Below are positions 23,732-35,734 of a stretch of 64,000 nt of DNA, piece after piece. Position 1 is the first letter of the stretch, and every line of letters starts with the position of its first letter. The DNA is from Polytrichum commune (taxonomy: Eukaryota; Streptophyta; Polytrichopsida; Polytrichales; Polytrichaceae), in assembly GCA_950295325.1 (NCBI GenBank), contig OX485806.1, forward strand, positions 27,900,001-27,964,000. The letters are read 5' to 3'. The position numbers and the translations under genes were made by a program. A model generated the notes under the pieces. That model saw only the letters and a program-made list of their open reading frames with translations, searched no databases and was not told the origin of the DNA.

Positions 23732-25321
23732 TTTCTACCTCAAAAATATCACACACTACTAGTTGAAGTACACCAAAACAGTGATGAAACAAACAAATAC
23801 AAACGATCCAGTTCTTGCAAAAAAACTGGCATTTTCTACTATGCTTTCAACCATAACGGAAATATGTATTTACAGTAATCCAGCCTTCTAACTGTAGCCG
23901 AAGAAAATCATTAATTAATTCGGGAAAAAATCATTAAAAATTAAAAAAAATCATTAAAACGGCATTTTTCTGACATGGGCCCTTACTGTTTTTCCCAGAC
24001 CACCTCTTTTGCTTGTCCCAACGGAAAATCCGTTGGACCATGGCAGTGGATAGAGTAGGCTTAAAAAAAAAATTTGTGGACCTCAACCTCCGTGGTCACT
24101 CTGCCATTTTTTCCTTGGTGTAAACCCAAGTCGTCCCGGGACGACTTCAACGTCCAATCACATCGCTTAGACGGCCGTGGGACGACTTCATGGTCCATAG
24201 TGTAAACCGCCCCTTAGTGTATGAGTACTTTAGGCTTGAGGCTAGAGGTATGGGGTTGGTGACTGAGCAAGGGGCAGCGGATGGTTAAGGTTAGCAGGGA
24301 TCCGACTTGGGTTAGTATTTGGTTGGGAGTGTGGCGGGAAGCCCAAATATTGCCCATTTTAAGAGCAGCGGGGATGTGAATTAAGGATCATGGAATTCGG
24401 TTTAGGGGGTCCCGAAGCACTCGACCCCTTATCCCCACGAGATCTCCGGATTTGAACAGGGGTTGAGGGCGAGCTCGCTCCTTGCTCCTCACTCTCTCTC
24501 CACTCTAAGGCAGCAGGGCTGCGGGCGGAGGCAGCGGCTGGCTGCCTGAATCAGCCGAACGTGAATGTGGGTAAGGAGAAAACATGGAAGTTGGGCAGGC
24601 TAAGAGGGCGAGAGGGATTGAGCGAAGGGGATGCAGGAAGACAAGTGGGTGCAACGCCCAGGGGTCATGATTCAATGGAATAGTGGATGCAGGAGAGAAT
24701 GATATTGGTGCAAAGGTAAGTGAGGCGAATGTTGGGGTGGTAGCTAGGAGGGCTTGGCCAATCCCTGGTTGATCAGATCTGGGCAGGAGGGCGAGTGACT
24801 AGCGGACTGAGTCCTCTAGCAGCGGAGATGGCGATATTCAAACAAGCCAACAACACGACATTCCGAGGACCGGCATAGGCGGGGAGCATTACTGAGGGCG
24901 AACCTTGATGTTGCGAGGCCCTCAGAGAGGGCCTGAATCCCCGTGAGCTCCAGCTCGTTGAATTGGTGCGGAGGAATGGCAGGAAAGAAATCATCGCCAG
25001 ATCGGAGCTGAAACTCAGAAAAATCAATTCAACTTTGATTTAGGGGGAGCGCGGGGAAAATTCAGTAATCGGAGTACATTTGGATGTTGGGCATTAAATC
25101 AGAGTGGCAGTATCGGGGGTGGGTCGACTGAGATGAATGGGTAGGAAGGGAATTTAATCCCGAGGAAATTTGGAGTGACGATGACTATTACAACTCGGTG
25201 AGGGCAGTTCAGAAGGGCATGATAGCCTGGTTTACCTTGAGCAAATGTAAGACACGGTTAAGCCAGCCGAAGAGGGGTGAGATTACTTGCGAAGGGGAAG
25301 GGGCTGATTAATATGGATTAA

Positions 25322-25766
25322 GGGGCGGTTTACACTATGGACCATGAAGTCGTCCCACAGCCGTCTAAGTGATGTGATTGGACGTTGAAGTCGTCCCGGG
25401 ACGACTTGGGTTTACACCAAGGAAAAAATGGCAGAGTGACCACGGAGGTTGAGGTCCACAAAATATTATTTTTTAAGCCTACTCTATCCACTGCCATGGT
25501 CCAACGGGTTTTCCGTTGGGACAAGCAAAAGAGGTGGTCCGGGAAAAAGAGCAAGGGCCCATGTCAGAAAAATGCCGTTTTAAGCCTTTTTGGTGCATGG
25601 TCATTCTTCATGGTCCACATTCGGTTTACACCTAGTGAAGGGCCCATGAACCATGAAAACTAATATTTTAGTAACTCGGACCATGGAAGTCGTCCCATGA
25701 AGTCGTCCCACGCAAAATAGGCCTCTTACGTGGGACGACTTCATGGTCCATAGTGTAAACCGCCCC
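25322..25766 (-). mobile_element. Harbinger-derived MITE (445 bp, TAA target duplication), inverted relative to its parent
   Basis: Has the same terminal repeats as the 3.5-kb element and TAA duplicated at 25319-25321 and 25767-25769. Its first ~255 bp match the right end of the large element in reverse complement with few differences, and its last ~180 bp match the left end. The join lies near 25578-25590. It is therefore an internal-deletion derivative of this family, able to move with transposase supplied in trans. Confidence 0.95.
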
Positions 25767-26373
25767 TAAGCTTGTGCAAGCGTGCTACTGATCGGGAGCT
25801 GAGGGTTGGCCAGCAAGGGGGAAATGCCGGAGTTGTTGTGGCTTCAGGGAAGGTTGAGACAATGCTCACTGGGGCAATTAACGAAACGGAGGGGAGGATG
25901 ACCGAAGCCGACCAGAAGGAAGGGAGTTCGGTGCAGGAAGACCCTGGTTTGGTACATGTCCCAGGAGCGGTGATCGGTAATGGGTGGGTAGATTATTAAT
26001 TAATAAATTAGGGCGTAGTTACTAGGCGGATGTTTTGAGTGAGTTAGGAGAAGGAGTGAACCCACAGTGCAGGTGGTAGTCTCCGTGTATTAGGAATTAC
26101 CTAGGGTAGTTCATTGCCCACATTGTGGATGGGTGACTTGGGATTGGGTGTTATTAGGACTTGGGGTTGATGGTGCATGGCAATGATTACAAGGGCATGG
26201 TATTTCTAAATGTCTGCCACCTTGTGTTCTTTGAGTAAAGCTTTGTGTTGATTTGCATACTATGGAGTATTGGGTGTTGGTTTCCACCGGCTAATCGAGA
26301 TCAAGTGATTATATGTGAGCCATAGGCTCCCACCGGGACTACGACGCTTTAGGGTGGGGGTTTGTGGCTGACA

Positions 26374-26889
26374 TGGCGCTAAATGCCCTCCTACGAACTT
26401 TTAGGGGGGCGGTTTGACAATCTCATAAGTTTTCCAAGGCCCAAAACTAGATTTGTCCATTGTTGACATCATTGCCATCTCCCAGCGCAGTGCGCTTCAG
26501 GTGGTTTAGATACCTTGGGATCTTGTAGTGGCTTTGAACAAAAGTATGCTTCACAACATTGTGTTGTCCATGCATGTCCGTTGAAGGACGGAACAAATGC
26601 TAGTTGCTAAGTATTGTAGAGCATGTACTTCACGTCATGTTCTTTAAAACATTGTCATATGGATTTGTTTCCCCGCGAGTTATGGATCTGGTCCTTTCCC
26701 ATATTCGATCTCAATAGACCTCAATGTCCTCTCTTTGTTATTTTGCATGCTCTACGAAGAAGTATTGAATTTACATTGTTTTTTGTTTTTTCCATGTTCT
26801 TTGGTCATCTTTGTTCTTGTTTTTCAATTCACATGAGATGTGCAATGAGAGATGCATTCTTTGACGCAATGTTGCTATGATTAGTGCTC
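26374..26889. other. Intergenic, no gene recognised
   Basis: Follows the solo LTR. Only short, unconvincing open frames; no repeat was identified. Confidence 0.5.
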
Positions 26890-27230
26890 GGGGGGGGGGG
26901 GGGGGGTAGTCATTGGTTGGAGTAGCAATATCCGTGCGAACAAATGATAGGGTATTTTTAAAACATGAGGGCTTAAAATTATAAATGGACTTAAGAGTAA
27001 TATAGGGTATCAAAAATGGCATTGGACATCTTTAAAGTACTATAGGGTATGGAAAAATAGGTAATTTGGAATTATAAGTAATGCAAGCCATTTTTCTATT
27101 AACCCAAAGTAGAAATTTACATAATGATAGCATGTGAAAAATAAAAAAATTGAAAGTAATACCCCCCTATAAAATAGTGGTTGTTCGCACCTATATCCTT
27201 AACTTTTTAACACACTGCCCCCCCCCCCCC
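26890..27230. repeat. G-tract/C-tract-bounded AT-rich module
   Basis: A run of 17 G at 26890-26906 and a run of 13 C at 27218-27230 bound an AT-rich interior. Inside them lie inverted arms: GTGCGAACAA near 26934 and TTGTTCGCAC near 27182, each followed inward by AT-rich sequence. The right half resembles 39960-40030. Probably a MITE with homopolymer ends. There is no coding sequence. Confidence 0.5.
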
Positions 27231-30200
27231 GAGGATTAGTGAGGGCCATGCATAGCTTTAGTCATGTGCGCCATCTTCCCTAAGGTCTAGGCTTTGTTGA
27301 CGATTTCCATTTGCTTGATTGACTCGTATCCAAGTAGAGAAATATCATCCATGTGAAGCTCACTAAACAATTTTGTAGCATTGTGAATGCCAAGGAAACA
27401 CTTCCAACCCATTGTTGGCATATTCTACACAACCATTGATAGTGTCACATAGTGTTCCTTGTCATATGCAAGGTCCAAGGTGTACTGGAATCCTAAACCT
27501 TTAGTAGGAGAGCAAGAGGATGTTTGTGCCCCTTAAGAGTCCTTACCAAGTACATGATAACCCTTAGAATATGAGGGCATTGAGCTCGAGTGAGAGAGGT
27601 TAGTCTTCACGTCCTACAAAAACACCACGGACATCTCCACCACTCGTGCTTGTTGTGGTCCCAAGGGGCATCACTGTAATAGTTTAGAGGCCATTTCTTC
27701 AAAATCTAGAATAGTGGGGATTAGTTCCATTGATTCACCTTTTGTCTCTCATTCTCCGCCATGTCAAACTTCTTGAGCTCGCTCTCAACATGGTTTTTGC
27801 CGAAAATCTTCAAAGCTTCAGGTTGCGCAACAACCTTTGACTCGTGCTCCTTGCGCACTATACGGTAATGAAGGTAGCTGTGGTACAACTTTTTGGTCTC
27901 AGAATAATCATTTTAGGATTTTGATAGGATGTGAATTCATATCGACACTTGAAATGTGAAATGGACACTAAAGTAAGTTATTAGTGACCAATTATCCGAA
28001 ATGAGCTAAGGGTGAGACATTTAGTTCATATGAAACAGTTCCAAGAGGAAGAGTCTTTTGGGCAGGGCAATAGACATGTGACCAAGTCGAAGAGACTTAT
28101 GAAATCTGGCCCCAAGAGGCAAGGAAGCTAGTTCAGGGGATATAGAGGAGAAGAAAGGGAGGAGAAAGTAGTTCCTCTCGAGAAGAGAGTCTCCCTTGTC
28201 TTGCAGTTTTTGAGCGAGTCTAGCTTGGGCGTGAAGCCCTTTTGAATGTACATTTTACTCTACATAATATCATAAGCGTGAAGCTATATTATTACTTGTG
28301 TGTGTGAGGATTAAATATGTTGTGTTGGTGCTGGTCGTGAACCGTTTACATCAAAATTGTACTTTTCTGGTTCGGGAAGAATCCAGATTGAATTTATGAT
28401 ACCTTATTCATGTGAAGGGAGTGAGTCTTGATGTGTGGTTGTTTCTCTCAAGGGAATTGAGAGGAATTGCTTGTGGGAATGTTGAGTCTCTTCTGAGAAG
28501 GAAGAGATCCTTCCGGGTTCATGGAAGTGAATGGAATTCCATGAATTGTCCTGAAAGCCTCTAGTTGTAATAAGTCGTGTGGTGAATGTATCTAAGTACG
28601 AGGAGGTGCTTTAACAATGTAATCCGGTGAAAGGAGATTGTTTTCAAGAGAAGATACACGGATTGTGTCTTGAATCCTGTCAAAGGAGATTGGGATAGTC
28701 TGTAAGTGTCCCTCTGTCTGGTGCATAGAATGTCAGAGGGAGTTTCTGTCACCGTGCTACTGCAGTTGATGTTGCAACATATTCGTAGGTTTCAGAAGTG
28801 TGAACACCTACTTTAATCGAGAATAATTGTCCACCCATTGAAGTGGTCTTGCAAAATCAGTCTGAGAGAACCTCGGATATAGAATTCTAATATCTGTTTG
28901 AGTTTGAGTATGATGGTGCGGTGAATCCCTCTTGAGAAAGGAGTGAAGTAACTACCCTTAATCTTATGAGTACAGTGAGAAGTAATGGCGAGTAGTGTGT
29001 CGTCTCCCTTGGTAGTGAAGTGAATGAAACTTGTAGGAGTGACACTACTTTTCTTTGGGTGTGATCGGCCAAGTGACTTGGCTGTGGCGAACTTGAGCTA
29101 TCTGATGTGAAGTCAGAGCAAATGCCTAAGCAACAACTTCTCACATAATTCATGATTCCAATAAGTGTGCACGTTGAGATCTAAAACCTGTGAAAGGAAG
29201 ATTGTACCTTTAGGAATGCCCAGTCGAGTAGTTAAAGAGGGGAGAATCCTAACCAGTTCGCTGTGCGTTTTAATCCTCGAGAAGAGATTGAGATCATGGA
29301 AATAATGATCGGAGTGAACCAGTAGGTAGTTACAGATGATTCAATGAGTTTGGGAAATAACAAGTTGAAGTTCAAGACTGCAAAAGAATCACCGGACGTT
29401 CCAGAGGGATTCACAGAATACTCTCCAATTCAATCAAGGAAAAATCGAAGGAGGTCATTCTGTAACTGGTGAGACTTGCAGATTCTCGAGACTCAGTCGA
29501 TTGTGTCCGAAAATCTCCCCAATTATGGAGTGAGGTTGATCAACACAACAACCCAAGGATTAAAGAAAGGAGGAACTTTAAGCTATGGAGTCTGCGGGAT
29601 TACAAGATTAATCTCGAAATATAAAGAAGGCGATAGAGATCGCCCTGCAAATTACCTTGGTGAAGCCGACGCAACTGATCGTGAAGAGAGGCGGTGTAGT
29701 TGCGGCGAAGAGGTAAGCCCCTTTAACCCATATGGTTTGGGAGAGACTGGTAAGGCAAGCATATAAGGAGAAGGTGCCACCTCCAAGCCCGAGAACAAGA
29801 CGCTGACTTGGTTACTGGTTATTAGTTACTGGTTACTGGTTACTAAGACTATGGCCCTCTCTATGAGACGTGACTTGACACTGGTTACTTGTGACTGTTA
29901 CTGGTGACTAGACTATGGCCGTGCCGTGCAGACTATGGTCCTACCGATTAGACTCTTACGGTCCCGGTCCGGTTTAGTTCACTTCGCTTAGACTCGGTCA
30001 CTAGGTTACTGTCACACGTTAGACTTTTGTTTATTTTAATAATTTATTTTAATGCATTCAATTCCACTGTGATAGTGTTAAGTCTAAAACTGACTAAGGA
30101 AATAATTCATTTCTGTGGTCTTTATTTAATTTAATTAAATCAATCACTTAACCATAGGAGGAGTCAATTGTGAACATGATATTCTTACTAATTGTGATGT

Positions 30201-31522
30201 GGCCTTTTGGTACTTGGTTACTTTACTGAAGAGACTATGGTTCACTCAAGGAGTTCATGCCTTGGGTTTTCTAAGACTATGGCGTAACCAAATGACAATT
30301 GCTGAGCTGTGACTCCCTGAATTGCAAAACACATTATAAGAGTGATGTTACTGATGAGAGTGGGTTGTGAGGGAGTGACTGATCAATTGCATGTACTGCT
30401 GTGAGTGACCCTCAACCTTAATTGAATCAATCCTAAAACTCGCTCTAGAAGTCTTCTTCCCTGTGTTTGTTGTCCTAAATACATCCTAATTCTCTTGTAA
30501 TCTATCAACTAACTCAATGGTGATCCCTAGATGTAACACTTGACACTCATTTGGTCTTCCCTGTGTGGTTTTCTTAATTGGAACCCGATCTAAAAACCTA
30601 TCTACAGTAGCCCTTGAGGTCCTTTAGTTCTTCTTACCTCTCAACATCAAAACACCTGATCTAAGCCTTTATTCTATTCAGGAGGTCATTGTGTTCTTAT
30701 GTAGTCTTTGAGCTCTACACATAATGCATTAAATACATCAAGGAAATGAAGAACAAATATATCACTATGAATAAACATTTTAGAACTGAAGAACATACAT
30801 TTGAATGTTGAAGAACATACTTGTGTATTTCTATTTAAGTACCATTGGTCAAAAACGCTACCAATATGTTTTCCAATTGTCCCATCCTCCAAGTGATGGT
30901 GAAGAAACTACATGTAGACATCTGGATCATCTATCAGTTTTTTTGGTACCCACTTTTTGTTGCTTTTTATTGTAAGAATGTAGATTCCATTGATGTTCAC
31001 GTTGAGTGGAGGAATTGCAATCTCACCAGCTTGACCGAAGAGCTTGGTGGCATTCATCCAAGTTTGTGTTTGAAATTCTTCGCATAACTAGGATGCAAAT
31101 GTAGGTGACTAAAGAATGTGATCATGCCTAACAACATGGAATTCCAAATTTTCAATGGGAAAATGGATGTTGGATGAGTTCGGAGTTTATTCTTTGGTGT
31201 TGGAATGGGCCTCACTATATGAACTGTGCACAATAGAATTTTCTCTGCTACGTTGTGCTTTGAGTTGAAGAAATGGCCTCCTCGCCTTCATTTTACACCT
31301 TGGAGCGGGAGGCCACATTGCTACCTCGGGTACATGCTTTATTGCTAAGTGGGGTGGCACCAGGTCATAGGTTGGGGCCTCCATACCAAGGTCATGTCTA
31401 GCAGGTAGAGGGGCATCATTGACATATTACGTTTTTATTAAAATAATAATAATATCTTAATTACTATAAGTGATTGTTTTATCCCACACATTCCACCTAA
31501 AGTATGGTAGGTATGTTATGTA
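27231..31522. other. Long intergenic stretch, no gene recognised
   Basis: No domain could be recognised in any frame. The 28000-30500 part has less AT-rich, regularly worded sequence that may be old retrotransposon LTR or leader, but no LTR pair, primer site or pol frame was found. The AGACTATGG and ACTGGTTACT motifs listed separately lie here. Confidence 0.4.
29800..30282. repeat. Short-motif cluster (AGACTATGG and ACTGGTTACT)
   Basis: AGACTATGG occurs exactly five times on one strand (29846, 29910, 29930, 30232, 30274). Between and before these lie many ACTGGTTACT/GTTACTGGTGACT variants. Spacing is irregular, so this is not a simple tandem repeat. Confidence 0.6.
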
Positions 31523-31626
31523 AGCATAACATTATTCAAATCCATAACAATGTTATGTGAGATTGACAATATTTCACGGAATATTATCAGTCCCACAAAA
31601 CATTGTTATGGATTTGAATAATGCTA
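31523..31626. repeat. Long hairpin (about 40-bp arms, ~25-bp loop)
   Basis: ATTATTCAAATCCATAACAA on the left pairs with its exact reverse complement about 70 bp on. Pairing extends with a few mismatches to about 40 bp per arm. It is either a tiny palindromic MITE or the template of a hairpin RNA. No TA or other target duplication could be fixed. Confidence 0.7.
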
Positions 31627-33331
31627 CGAGGCTACTATGTCAAAGGACAAGAGCTATCATACATTCTAGAATGTGTTATAAATGCCATCATTCTAAGGGT
31701 CTGCTGAGAATTGTCACAAAGCATAAGTTGTGAGGATGACAATTACATGGAAACAATTTAAGATAAAGATTTTGATCCCCACATGTTGAACTACAATGTG
31801 ATGACTTCAAATTTGTCATTTGATACATACACAACTTATTATTTTTAGGAGGATGGGGGAGAGAGATTTCATCTTGATCATAGTCGCGAGCTCATATGTA
31901 AACCCATAACGAGTTTACTTGGGTAAATAATTAAAATGCCGTAAAGTGATGGGGAGTCACAAGCAATATATGTTCTTTAAGTGACAACATTGTCAGCATA
32001 ACACATGGGATGATGTGGACACAATTTTGAGACAATTTCATAAGAAATAGGCAATACATGTCGAGATGTTTGGTGATCAAGCTATTGAAGGTGATAGAGA
32101 GTATCTAGGTGTGAGTAGCAAAGTACTAAAAAATACTTCTTTTTAGCAAGATCTATTCATTTGAAAATTGAGAGTCGCATTTTAAGATATTAAAGCCTTT
32201 CATGCGACTACGACACTTGATAATGCGACATTTAGAATCTCCGTTTTGTCATATTGAATAGGTAGTTAATGCTAAAATTGCTTTCATCTATGTTATGTAC
32301 ATCTGAAATACATCCATATTCACTTGGGAACTACTTGGGAACGTCACTTATTGTTGGGAACTTAATGATAATTTAGGTTACTAATGAGAATGGTCATGGT
32401 TAGGGTCAGAGTGGCCTCCTCTCTAGTATGTTGCTAAATGGCATGCATCATTGTTGTCTAGTTTCTTATTAGAGAACTCTTTACATTTTGGTGTTAATGA
32501 AATTATTAGTTTTGAGAAGTTAGTAGGAAATTTAAATAAGATGACAGTTGCTAACTTGGGTAGGCAATACTATAGATCTTTGGACTCTTATTTCAAGAGT
32601 TCTTGAGAATATTTGTATTTGTTTGAAGTTATTATTTCATACCATCTATATTGCTTAAACTCGTTGTGTGTGTGTGTGTGTGTGTTTGTATATATATATA
32701 AGCTCATATTACTTATGTTTTTGTATTCCCTCGATAATACGACAACTTTATGCCATTTGTCATGTTAATGAAAAAACAACACCTTGAGAATATGGTTTTT
32801 TTTGTGTGTTCCCAAACGTGTCATACTAAAGAGGGAGAACAATATCAACATGGTATCAAATAGTTCTAGACTTTATCTATCCGTGGGTCTCATAAACAAA
32901 ACAAAACATGGGATCGTAATTGATATCCGCCACATCAGGGATCAGGGAGAACCGACGGTTAGTTGTAGATGAACCGGTTGAGTTTGTGTAACAAACCTGC
33001 CATAGGTTTGTCATCAGCTTTCACAATAACAATTATCAATCAAAATGATGAGTTGAAGAACTTAGCTTATTTTCCTTGTAACATCTAATTACAATCGTAA
33101 ACCAAGTAGGTCTTGGTCTAAGCTCAACCACCCAACCATAGGAGAGAGACAAAAAATATCCTCTCTCCTCCCCCGAGCTTGCTCTTATGCCAAAGGCACT
33201 ACTTTTACTTTTTATTTTCACATATAATAAAAGTGTTCTATTCATAGCTTTATCTCTTAGCTCTACAATGAATCTTCTATCTTTGGTTCTTCTAGAACCT
33301 TCTTTAATCTTTTAACTCGATCTCATTCTTC
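31627..33331. other. Intergenic, no gene recognised
   Basis: Contains a (GT)n(AT)n microsatellite at about 32665-32700 and, near 32950-32985, a short stretch like the start of dispersed repeat R1 (TAGATGAACCGGTTGAGTTT). No coding sequence was recognised. Confidence 0.45.
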
Positions 33332-33742
33332 CAGTTGGAACTCTTTAATACCAACTGGATTCATCCATCCTTCCTTCTAGCTGTAACTGTCTAATTCCAA
33401 CTTAATTCATCCATCCTTTATTCTAGTTGGAATTGTCTAATTCCAACTTGGTTCATCCAACCATTCTTCTAGTTGGAACTGTTTAATTCCAACTAGATTT
33501 ATCTATTCATTGAGAGTTGTCTAACTCCAATGAAGAGCATTCATCTTTCCAATTTTGGAATGGTCTAACTCTAGTGCACCTCATCGAGAGTTGTCTAATT
33601 CATGTGCATATGTTCTCAATCTAGAATGATCTAATTCCAATGCATTAAATGCCGAGCTGTCCAACTCCAGTGCACATGTTGTCAATCTGGAGTTGTCTAA
33701 CTCTAGTCCATCCATCTTCAAATGGGAGTTGTCTAGCTCCCA
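33332..33742. repeat. Array of about eleven short tandem hairpins
   Basis: Irregular tandem units of roughly 27-47 bp, each centred on a self-complementary core close to GGAGTTGTCTAACTCC (six-base stem, GTCT-like loop). Early units use AGTTGGAA/TTCCAACT arms and later ones GGAGTT/AACTCC, with paired changes in both arms. Linkers are variants of TTCATCCATCCTT or TGCACATGTTCTCAAT. No coding frame runs through the array. Confidence 0.7.
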
Positions 33743-33804
33743 TCATTCTCTGCTTACACATTGGCACATGTGGTTGGAATATTCAATCATCCATCAATAT
33801 TTCT

Positions 33805-33995
33805 AGTTACCTTAACCGGTTGAAGTTCAAGACTTCAGGAGAATTACCAATCATTTTAGAAGAACCAATAGAAGGAATATACCTCAAATGAATAAAGAGA
33901 AACTGGAAGATGTCAACATGTAACCGGCTAGATTTAGAATCACTAGGATCTTGACCGACTATGCCCAAAAACTTCCCAAGCACTGTGCCACATAA
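33805..33995 (+). repeat. Dispersed repeat R1, copy 2
   Basis: Begins at AACCGGTTGAAGTTCAAGAC and continues with TTCAGGAGAATTACCAATCA, a CATACCTCAAAT-like phrase, AGATGTCAACATGTAACCGG and GATCTTGACC, the same order as at 60545-60760. Confidence 0.7.
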
Positions 33996-35210
33996 CAATG
34001 TCAATTGTTATTGGGGCTGGGGCGAACCAACCCGTACATTGGTTCCTTGGAGGCAAGGGTTTAGGCATCTAACAAGGAACGAGTGTATAGATTGGTTCGC
34101 CCAAGTCATCTTCTTGGTAACCTTCAAAATCCTTAGTTGTGAAGACATAAATGTTAATACTAGATTGCCTCCTACAATCCAAGGGGTCAAAACAGTGCTT
34201 TAATGATACCATCAACTGCCCTTTTGAAATAATTATTTATAAGCATTAAGGATACTAACGGTTTTTTCAAATGACTTAAATGTGAAGAAAGGATAAAATA
34301 CGATTTGAGATTGATAACTGGGATAATTCACTGGACCACGATAATTCTCTAGAGCCCACACTAATTTTCAATTCATGTTAAATTTGTAGTTTAAAATTGA
34401 TGGGGGCCATGTTGATTATTATTCTTCTACACATTAGATGATGGGTTTTATGCTGCTTTTGATGTAAGGTGAATTATGTTATTCTATGTAAGGTGTTGAT
34501 CGGAGGTCTCAAGGAAGACTAGGGGAGGACTAAGGATGAGGGCATGGGAAAGAAGACTCAAGGTCTTTAATCCATCCCGACTAGACAATTAGAGTTCTCC
34601 ATGCCAGGCTCACATTCATACTTCTTACCCACACTGATAGGACTATATAACATATTGGCCTTATAATGACTTCATAGTTGTGATATGAAGTCAAGGTTTG
34701 TTTGACAACCTTCATAAGTAAAACTAGACTAAGTCACATTCAATGATTACAACATGTTGAATTGTGTCATAGGATCCTCCAATAAAATATGCATAGTTGA
34801 TTGTGATACTGTTAGAGAATTAATTTTTAATGGTATTTTCAAATATTACCATTTAATTATGTAGAATTAACTTTAAAAACTTGAAATTTATTGTTTTCCA
34901 TCACAAGCTAACATAATAACATTCAAGCTAAGGACTTACACATCTCCCATAGAATTCAAATATTTGGAAAGCTCATTGGAAGTGTCTCAACAAAACCGTT
35001 CATGGAATTGGGTCAACTTAAAGTCCAGGATTTGCTTAAATATACATAAGCTCTTAACCTAAAACTACTTGCACTTTTTTTCTTCATAATTTTCACGATT
35101 TACAACCGTAATCACTATTGAAACTTGATAACCGCCCAACACTACGTTTGTACTATAATTGCATCAATTGTGCAACGCATGGGATATATATACATGAGGC
35201 ACCTATTCCC
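33996..35210. other. Intergenic, no gene recognised
   Basis: AT-rich; nothing could be supported. Confidence 0.5.
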
Positions 35211-35734
35211 AATCAGGACTCCATTGGCAATCCATAGGGTACTGGAATTTTGATCAAGTGGGGACTGAATTTAGATCAGGTTGGAACCAAAAGTGCCATG
35301 ACACATGTCTTAATTTTGAGTGCTAGAGTGAGGAGGAGTGAGCGGTTAAAATGAGCATACTTTAGACATTGATAACGTGTTCAGACCAACTTTTGACTTC
35401 AAAAATGCACAATAATTTTGATTTAAGAAATCAAATTACCGATGAATTTGCAATCCTCCTTGTTTCTATCTTAATCAGGACCCCATCGGCAATCCATAGG
35501 GTACCGGAATTTTGATCAAGTGGGGACTGAATTTAGATCAGGCTGGAACCAAAAGTGCCATGACACATGTCTTAATTTTGAGTGCTAGAGTGAGGAGGAG
35601 TGAACGGTTAAACTGAGCATACTTTAGACATTGGAAACATGTTCAGACCAACTTTTGACTTCAAAAATGCACAATAATTTCGATTTAAGAAACCAAGTTA
35701 CTGATGAATTTGCAAACCTCCTTGTTTCTATCTT
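35211..35734. repeat. 262-bp direct tandem duplication
   Basis: Unit 1 starts at 35211 (AATCAGGACTCCATTGGCAA) and unit 2 at 35473 (AATCAGGACCCCATCGGCAA). They align end to end with only scattered substitutions, so the duplication is recent. Both end CCTCCTTGTTTCTATCTT. Non-coding. Confidence 0.95.

Larger units (their letters stand above)
20708..24213 (+). mobile_element. PIF/Harbinger DNA transposon (3506 bp, TTA target duplication)
   Basis: Terminal inverted repeats begin GGGGCGGTTTACACTATGG at both ends and extend about 38 bp. TTA is duplicated at 20705-20707 and 24214-24216, the usual target of this superfamily. Inside are two convergent genes, a DDE transposase (plus) and a trihelix/Myb-like protein (minus), the standard two-gene set. 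Sub-terminal regions repeat GTCGTCCC, including a palindrome GTCGTCCCGGGACGAC near the right end. Structurally complete, but the transposase has an in-frame stop. Confidence 0.95.
20568..26373 (+). mobile_element. Solo-LTR-like element, copy A, interrupted by two younger insertions
   Basis: Begins TGTGAGCCCAAAA and ends GGGTGGGGGTTTGTGGCTGACA-type sequence, the TG...CA limits of an LTR. The same start and a close relative of the end (GACTA(C/T)GACGCTT, then AGGGTGGGGGTTT) limit a minus-strand copy at 50664-52054. Removing the Harbinger element and the MITE leaves about 1.85 kb. No gag, pol or partner LTR was seen and no target duplication is clear. The class is probably Ty3/gypsy, judged only from the look of the 3' end. 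Confidence 0.55.

Noticed and set aside
33332-33742. CRISPR-like array
   Set aside because: Units are self-complementary with varying lengths and no constant repeat with unique spacers; the setting is a plant nuclear genome.
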